This document shows positions 6,356 to 11,068 of a stretch of 11,068 nt of DNA, in pieces (the first letter of the stretch is position 1; every line of letters begins with the position of its first letter). The translations under genes were made by a program, and so were the position numbers. The notes under the pieces were generated by a model. The model had not been told where the DNA came from. It worked only from the letters and a program-made list of their open reading frames with translations, and ran no database searches. Source of the stretch: a bacterium (GTDB taxonomy: Bacteria > UBP14 > UBA6098 > B30-G16); assembly GCA_027064665.1 (NCBI GenBank), contig JAMOPH010000241.1, positions 1 to 11,068 on the forward strand, written 5' to 3'.

Positions 6356-9300
6356 ATGAAATATCAAAAATTTTGGGCGATTTTGCTCTTGGCAGTTGCC
6401 GGGCTTATCTCTGCCCAGGAAATTCCTATAACGCCCGGCGCCGCCGGAAACCAAATTAACCCTCAGGTCGCCGGGGGGAGTTCCTGCTTTTTCGTCTTGT
6501 GGGAGGATTACAGGGCGGGCTCAAGCAACTCAAACATATACGGTGTGGCGGTCTATCCCGATGCCACCACAAGTTCTCTGGCTATCTTGTGCGTGGCATC
6601 AAACAACCAAACCAATCCGGCGGTGGCTTACAACCCCTCTGCGGACAACTTTTTCAACATCTGGTTTGACCAGCGCACCTCGGCGCAGACATACTCTATC
6701 ACCTCCGACTGCACTCCCGATGTCGGCACCGAAGCGCTTGTGGACAATGTGACCTCAAATATGTATTACACCGAAATCGCCTACTCCGGCAGTGTTTATC
6801 TTTATGTCTGGATGTATAACAACGCCGGCACCTACGAGACACGATATCAGGTTCTCAATTCCTCCGGTGCACCGGTGGGAGGAGTTCAGACACTTTCCGG
6901 AGGCGGCTCAAAAAACCCGGATGTGGCGTATGACGGATACGCATTTCTGGTCGTCTGGGAGGATTCCCTTTCTGCCGGGAAGGGGATATATGGAAGATAT
7001 TTTGATTCCTCCGGTAATCCTATTTCCTCTTCCTTTTTGCTGATTGCGGACACTGTGGCATCGGCGCCGGCGGTGTGCGGCGTTGAGGGAGCATCGGCTG
7101 ACGAGTCAAAATTCGCCATCGCCTGGCAGCACTATGATATGACCACAAACGCCGATATCTATGTGACAGTTATAAACCATCTGGACTCTTCCTCGGTCAC
7201 CTCCGGTGCGGCGGTGTGCACGGAGAACAACGCCCAGGCAGAGCCGGATATTGCCCACCATTCCAATGGTTTTCTGGTGGTTTGGAAAGACAGGCGCTCC
7301 GGTCTTGAAGACGATATCTATGGGCGCTTTTTAGATGCCTCAGGAAATCCCGTGGGAAGCGATTTTGCCGTATGCAATAGTTCCGGAACCCAGCGTGCAC
7401 CCAAGGTGGCTTTCAGCGAGGACATCCAGAAGTATCTGTGCGTGTGGTCTGACTATCGCAACGGCTCAAATGAGGACATATACAGCGCCTTCATAAATAT
7501 CCCGGCGGTGAATGTGACCCAGCCCAACGGCGGCGAAACCCTTGCCGTGGGCACAAACTACGAAATAACCTGGACATCCTCCCTCGTTGACTCGGTCAAA
7601 ATTGAATACAGCACCGACAACGGCTCATCCTGGGACATTGTGGTCTCGTCCACGCCATCGGACGGCAGTTATATGTGGCTTGTGCCCGACACTCCCTCCG
7701 ACCAGTGCCTGATAAAAATTTCCTCCACCTCCGATTCGGGGGTAAGCGATGTCTCCGACGATATCTTTACGATCGCTCCTCCGGATACATACGCCCTCGT
7801 CGGCGAACTTGACGGGATTTCTGCCACCAAAAAAGTTGAGGTCTCGGGGCATTATGCGTTTCTGCCGGCACGATGGGGCGGGAATCTGTGCCTCCTTGCC
7901 GTTGATGTCTCGGATTCATCAAATCCGGTGGTCGTCGCTGCGACGACTATTCCCGACGGCGCATATGGAATGGGACTTGAAATAATTGACACCCTCGTCT
8001 GCCTCTCAACCTCCGATGGATACCTTCACACATTTGACTTCAACGGCGATACCCTCGTGCTTTTGGGAAGTTATAATATCCACGGGCAGGGAGCGGAGGT
8101 CGTCGGAAGGGATACGATGGTGTGGGTTGCGGCGTATGACAGCATTCTGTGGCTGAGCATCGGCGACCCCGCATCGCCCTATGAACTCGCCGGCTTTTCC
8201 GCCTCAAGCCAGTTTAAAGGCTTGTGCCTTGAGGATACATTTTTGTTCTCCACAGAGGCAATTACGACGGGGGGTTCACGGTTCAGGGTTCTGAGAGCCA
8301 ATGACCCGTCGCAGTTCTATCCTGCCGGGGGTTCGGTGAATCTCAACGGCTACGGCGAGGATGTGGACGGCGATTACACCACCGATTATATGTTCGTGGC
8401 TGATGGCGTTACCCAGGCAACAAACACCGGCAGGATGATTTCCGTAGATGTGAGCAATCTCGCACTTCCGGAGTCCACCGGGGCGTTCACATCGGATGGC
8501 GCCTCCATAAGAGCAATTTCTGTGTGGGATACAATCGCATTTCTCGCCAACGACACTCTCGGGGTGAAAATCGTCAGTGTGTCCGACCCCACAAGCCCGA
8601 GCCTTCTGAAAACGCTTGAAATCCCAACCCCCGGGACAAAGGCGGTGGATGTGTTCCACTATGAGGATTTCTTGTATGTCCTGACCGATTCATCGCTTCT
8701 GATATACCGCATCAACAACCTGCGGGCGGCAAAGATGAGAATAACCTCGTGGGTTTTCGGCGACTCCTCCGACGGCGACGGCTATTTTGAGCCCGGAGAG
8801 ACCCTCGGACTCACCGTTGAAGTTCAAAACACGGGAACTGATACCCTTCACAGCGCCTGGATTGGTGCCACGGTTATTGAGGGCGATGCCTCAATAATCC
8901 CGCCGACAAACATCACCTTCGGGGATATTCCTCCCGGCGGCGTGGACACGGCGTTCTACAGCGTCGTCGTGGACGCCGATGCGCCTGTGCCTTCGCAGAT
9001 AAAAGTTCTCCTTTCCGGGCACAGCACAGACGGCGGAGAGCCGCAGGACACCGCCATCGCCGACATAACGGACACCTCGCCGATAATGGAGATAGTCTCG
9101 TGGGCAATTGGCGATTCCTCCGATGGTGACGGCTACTTTGAGCCCGGGGAAACTCTGGGACTTGTTGTTGAAATTGACAACGCCGGGATAGACCCGCTTC
9201 ACGATGGATGGGTGAGGGCGTCCATACTCTCCGGAGCGGGCTCCATATTGGGCGAGGATTCGGTGTATCTGGGAACCATAGACAGCGCAACGATTGACAC

Positions 9301-11068
9301 CGCATTTTTCCGGGTGAAGGTTGACGATGATGCTCCGACGCCCTCGCAGATTGAGGTGCTTATAAGCGGGCACAGTGCCGATGGCGGCGACCCCAAAGAT
9401 ACCGCCGTGGCAGACATTGTTGACCGCTCCCCCGTGATGGAGATAACCTCGTGGGTTTTCGGGGATTCCTCCGATGGCGACGGCAGATTTGAGCCCGGAG
9501 AGACTCTGGGCTTGACGGTGGAGATAAAGAACACCGGACTGGATTTTCTCCGCAATGCTTGGATGCGGGCGAGGGTGATTTCCGCCAACGGCACAATTGT
9601 CGGCTCCGATTCCGTGTGGTTCGGAGATTTGGACACGCAGAGTGTTGACACGGGATTTTTCTATGTTGCGGTGGATACTGATGTCGTTCCGCCGGACACG
9701 CTCCGTGTTGAACTTGACGGGCACAGTGCCGACGGCGGCGACCCGAAAGACACCGCCGAGACGCAAATTGTGGACAAACTTCCGGAGATGTCCATCATCT
9801 CGTGGGAATTCTTTGACTCCACCGACGGCAACGGCAGATTTGAGCCGGGGGAGACGCTTGCGCTATTTGTGGTGGTAAAAAGCACCGGGCTTGACCCCCT
9901 TCACGGGGCGTGGCTTGATATCGGCGTGATAAGCGGCAATGCCTCGGTTCTGGGGGAAGACTCTGTATGGTTCGGCGATATGGACACCGGCGTGGTGGAC
10001 ACGGGATTTTTTATGATTGCCGTCAATTCAGATGTGGTGCCGGTGGACACGGTTCTGGTGCAGTTGAACGGGCACAGCGCCGACGATGGAAATCCCGTGG
10101 ACACATCTGTCGCCGAAATTGTTAACCCCAATCCGATTTTCTCAATTGAGTCGTGGGCATTCTATGATTCCTCCGATGGCGACGGCAGATTTGAACCCGG
10201 CGAAACTCTTGCCCTGCAGGTGATAGCGAAAAATGTCGGCGTTGACCCTCTCCACGATGCGTGGATGCGGGCAGGCGTGCTTTCGGGGGAGTGTTCTGTG
10301 ATTCCGCCGGATTCGGTGTGGATAGGTGAACTTGATGTCTCTGCCGAGGAAACTCTCTATTATTTCGTTGCGGTTGATACCGATGCGGCAACACCGGGCA
10401 CGCTGGCAATTTTGCTCTCGGGTTTCAGCGGTGATGACGGGAACCCTGTTGATACGGCCACAGCGGAGATAGTCAGCGGCGCCGGCGGTTTCTGGGACGA
10501 TATGGAATCCGGTCCCGGCGAGTGGACTGCCTCGGCTCACTGGCATCTGGTGAACTTTGAATCCTCAACGCCGACGCACTCGTGGTATTGCGGCGACACC
10601 CTGTCGCACCTGTATGGAAACAATTGGGACGAGACGCTGATTTCCCCGTGGATGAAGGTTCCCGAAAATGCCGTTCTTGTGGTTCATCACAGATACAATA
10701 CCGAGGATTCCTATGATTTCTGCTACATTTCTGTGGACACTGGCAACGGGTGGACAGTCGTGGATTCCTTTGAGGGCACCACTGGTGGGCGGTGGGTCAG
10801 GTGGATATTTAATTTGAGTTCGGTGCCCGCCGGAGATTCTGTCCGGATAGCATTCAGGTTTGTGAGTGATGGTGCTGTGGTGGGCAACGGCTGGTGGATT
10901 GACGATGTGTATCTGGGTCCGCCGAAACCTGACCTCTGGGGTGCACGATGTATGCCTCTTGTGGCGCTGACCATTGATTCTGTCACCTTTACCATAAATT
11001 ACCAGCGGGATGACGGTGTATTCCCCACGGAAGCAAGAGTGGTGGTTGATGATTCCGTGTTTGCGATG
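6356..11068 (+). CDS. Giant secreted multidomain protein: two propellers, five 117-residue repeats, MAM-like domain (3' end outside window)
   Basis: One frame is open without a stop for 1571 codons and leaves the window. Residues 1-20 are a signal peptide (MKYQKFWAILL, AVAGLISA, then Q). Residues 35-383 hold seven repeats with W-[ED]-D and IYG-type motifs, probably a seven-bladed propeller. Residues 385-475 match the Kre9/KNH-like Ig domain (VTQPNGGETLAVGTNYEITW, IEYSTDNGSSWD, YMWLVPDT). Residues 477-793 hold seven LVIVD-like repeats, probably a second propeller. Residues 794-1378 are five 117-residue modules with DSSDGDGxFEPGETL. Residues 1379-1521 are an InhA/MAM-like jelly-roll ending GNGWWIDDVYLG, and a further module begins near 1525. 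No catalytic motif is visible, so a surface or matrix role with carbohydrate or protein binding is inferred. GAGGGG at 6347-6352 supports this start; an in-frame ATG at 6332 would add eight residues. A C-terminal sorting domain may follow beyond the window. Confidence 0.9.
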   Translation, partial: MKYQKFWAILLLAVAGLISAQEIPITPGAAGNQINPQVAGGSSCFFVLWEDYRAGSSNSNIYGVAVYPDATTSSLAILCVASNNQTNPAVAYNPSADNFFNIWFDQRTSAQTYSITSDCTPDVGTEALVDNVTSNMYYTEIAYSGSVYLYVWMYNNAGTYETRYQVLNSSGAPVGGVQTLSGGGSKNPDVAYDGYAFLVVWEDSLSAGKGIYGRYFDSSGNPISSSFLLIADTVASAPAVCGVEGASADESKFAIAWQHYDMTTNADIYVTVINHLDSSSVTSGAAVCTENNAQAEPDIAHHSNGFLVVWKDRRSGLEDDIYGRFLDASGNPVGSDFAVCNSSGTQRAPKVAFSEDIQKYLCVWSDYRNGSNEDIYSAFINIPAVNVTQPNGGETLAVGTNYEITWTSSLVDSVKIEYSTDNGSSWDIVVSSTPSDGSYMWLVPDTPSDQCLIKISSTSDSGVSDVSDDIFTIAPPDTYALVGELDGISATKKVEVSGHYAFLPARWGGNLCLLAVDVSDSSNPVVVAATTIPDGAYGMGLEIIDTLVCLSTSDGYLHTFDFNGDTLVLLGSYNIHGQGAEVVGRDTMVWVAAYDSILWLSIGDPASPYELAGFSASSQFKGLCLEDTFLFSTEAITTGGSRFRVLRANDPSQFYPAGGSVNLNGYGEDVDGDYTTDYMFVADGVTQATNTGRMISVDVSNLALPESTGAFTSDGASIRAISVWDTIAFLANDTLGVKIVSVSDPTSPSLLKTLEIPTPGTKAVDVFHYEDFLYVLTDSSLLIYRINNLRAAKMRITSWVFGDSSDGDGYFEPGETLGLTVEVQNTGTDTLHSAWIGATVIEGDASIIPPTNITFGDIPPGGVDTAFYSVVVDADAPVPSQIKVLLSGHSTDGGEPQDTAIADITDTSPIMEIVSWAIGDSSDGDGYFEPGETLGLVVEIDNAGIDPLHDGWVRASILSGAGSILGEDSVYLGTIDSATIDTAFFRVKVDDDAPTPSQIEVLISGHSADGGDPKDTAVADIVDRSPVMEITSWVFGDSSDGDGRFEPGETLGLTVEIKNTGLDFLRNAWMRARVISANGTIVGSDSVWFGDLDTQSVDTGFFYVAVDTDVVPPDTLRVELDGHSADGGDPKDTAETQIVDKLPEMSIISWEFFDSTDGNGRFEPGETLALFVVVKSTGLDPLHGAWLDIGVISGNASVLGEDSVWFGDMDTGVVDTGFFMIAVNSDVVPVDTVLVQLNGHSADDGNPVDTSVAEIVNPNPIFSIESWAFYDSSDGDGRFEPGETLALQVIAKNVGVDPLHDAWMRAGVLSGECSVIPPDSVWIGELDVSAEETLYYFVAVDTDAATPGTLAILLSGFSGDDGNPVDTATAEIVSGAGGFWDDMESGPGEWTASAHWHLVNFESSTPTHSWYCGDTLSHLYGNNWDETLISPWMKVPENAVLVVHHRYNTEDSYDFCYISVDTGNGWTVVDSFEGTTGGRWVRWIFNLSSVPAGDSVRIAFRFVSDGAVVGNGWWIDDVYLGPPKPDLWGARCMPLVALTIDSVTFTINYQRDDGVFPTEARVVVDDSVFAM
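6458..7504 (+). repeat. Seven W-D type protein repeats (probable beta-propeller A)
   Basis: Seven units of roughly 45-60 residues each start with a [NEA]P-x-[VI]A type strand (the third unit, YYTEIAY, diverges) and carry a hydrophobic strand ending in W. Cores in order are FFVLWEDYRAG, FFNIWFDQRTS, LYVWMYNNAG, FLVVWEDSLSAG, FAIAWQHYDM, FLVVWKDRRSG and YLCVWSDYRNG. Most continue into an IYG/IYS strand and a D-x-SGNP turn. Seven copies suggest a closed seven-bladed propeller. Units 4 and 6 are closest to each other; units 2, 3 and 5 have drifted. Confidence 0.65.
7784..8734 (+). repeat. Seven LVIVD-like protein repeats (probable beta-propeller B)
   Basis: Seven units of about 31-51 residues follow the LVIVD pattern, a 'V-x-V-x-x-x-YAYVA...L-x-[VI]-x-DVSDP-x-xP' strand set. 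The clearest are VEVSGHYAFLPA with AVDVSDSSNPVVVA, AEVVGRDTMVWVAA with SIGDPASPYELA, and RAISVWDTIAFLAND with IVSVSDPTSPSLLK. YALVGELDGI before unit 1 could be the closing strand of the last blade. Two propellers in one chain flank the Kre9-like Ig domain. Confidence 0.6.
8735..10489 (+). repeat. Five tandem 351-bp repeats encoding 117-residue DGDGxFEPGE modules
   Basis: Units start at 8735, 9086, 9437, 9788 and 10139, each exactly 351 bp with no net indel. The shared core is SWxxxDSSDGDGxFEPGETL, then N-x-G-x-D-x-LH-x-[AG]W, a DSVW-x-G turn, a VDTDxxxP strand and SGHSADGGxPxDTA. The Asp/Gly-rich loop resembles calcium-binding loops, and the module resembles the 'GNGDGxxEPGE' Ig-like repeats common in bacterial surface proteins. 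Unit 4 varies the loop to DSTDGNG, and unit 5 replaces the GHSADGG turn with GFSGDDG, as end or older copies often do. Confidence 0.92.
10490..10918 (+). other. InhA/MAM-like jelly-roll domain in the large protein
   Basis: Residues 1379-1521 run from FWDDMESGPGEW through HWHLV, WDETLISPWMKVP, VVHHRYNTEDSYDFCYISVD, NGWTVVDSF, WVRWIFNLSSVPAGDSVRIA and FRFVSDG to GWWIDDVYLG. This order (dull start, L-x-SPW, paired strands, RF-x-F-x-SD, GW-x-IDDV) is that of the MAM-like domain at the end of immune-inhibitor-A-type M6 peptidases and many adhesins. It is usually a non-catalytic binding module. No M6 peptidase motif is present in the visible part. Confidence 0.7.

Noticed and set aside
8891..9766. 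Long open frames on the minus strand across the repeat array (up to 291 codons)
   Set aside because: They lie antisense to the 117-residue repeats and echo the same period. The plus frame has a signal peptide, domain motifs and no stop for 4.7 kb, so these are shadows of repeated, codon-biased sequence.

Overview
This window comes from a bacterium with a Gram-negative (diderm) envelope. It encodes a TolC-family outer-membrane channel with its periplasmic adaptor, a NagZ-like glycoside hydrolase with a signal peptide, and a very large secreted multidomain protein. That secreted protein carries LVIVD-type repeats, a 'PNGGET...ITW' Ig-like module, 'DGDGxFEPGE' modules and an InhA/MAM-like domain. 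This style of secreted protein is common in the FCB superphylum and nearby candidate phyla (for example WOR-3, TA06, Cloacimonadota). The placement is an inference from protein style only; no rRNA or other phylogenetic marker is present. I found no tRNA, rRNA, CRISPR array, insertion sequence or phage gene. Coding density is high, with no gene-free stretch longer than about 135 bp.

Layout. (1) Positions 1-2998, plus strand: the C-terminal end of a membrane protein with a DUF6798-like tail overlaps by an ATGA junction a MacA/HlyD-type adaptor, followed directly by a TolC-family protein. These three look co-transcribed. The inner-membrane pump such a pair needs is not in the window. (2) Positions 3020-4177, minus strand, convergent with the TolC gene: a secreted NagZ-like GH3 protein that keeps the nucleophile and sugar-binding motifs but has lost the Asp-x-His acid/base dyad. 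(3) Positions 4276-6222, plus strand, divergent from the GH3 gene: a BatD-like single-pass membrane protein followed by a MoxR-family AAA+ ATPase, closed by a hairpin terminator. The DUF58 and VWA partners usual for MoxR loci are absent. (4) Positions 6356-11068, plus strand: one uninterrupted reading frame of at least 1571 codons running off the window end.

The large protein is the most striking element. After a signal peptide it reads as seven W-D type repeats (probable seven-bladed propeller), a Kre9/KNH-like Ig domain, seven LVIVD-like repeats (probable second propeller), five tandem modules of exactly 117 residues each with a calcium-site-like motif, an InhA/MAM-like jelly-roll, and the start of a further module. 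It is probably an exported surface or matrix protein. Its C-terminus, where a sorting signal would lie, is outside the window.
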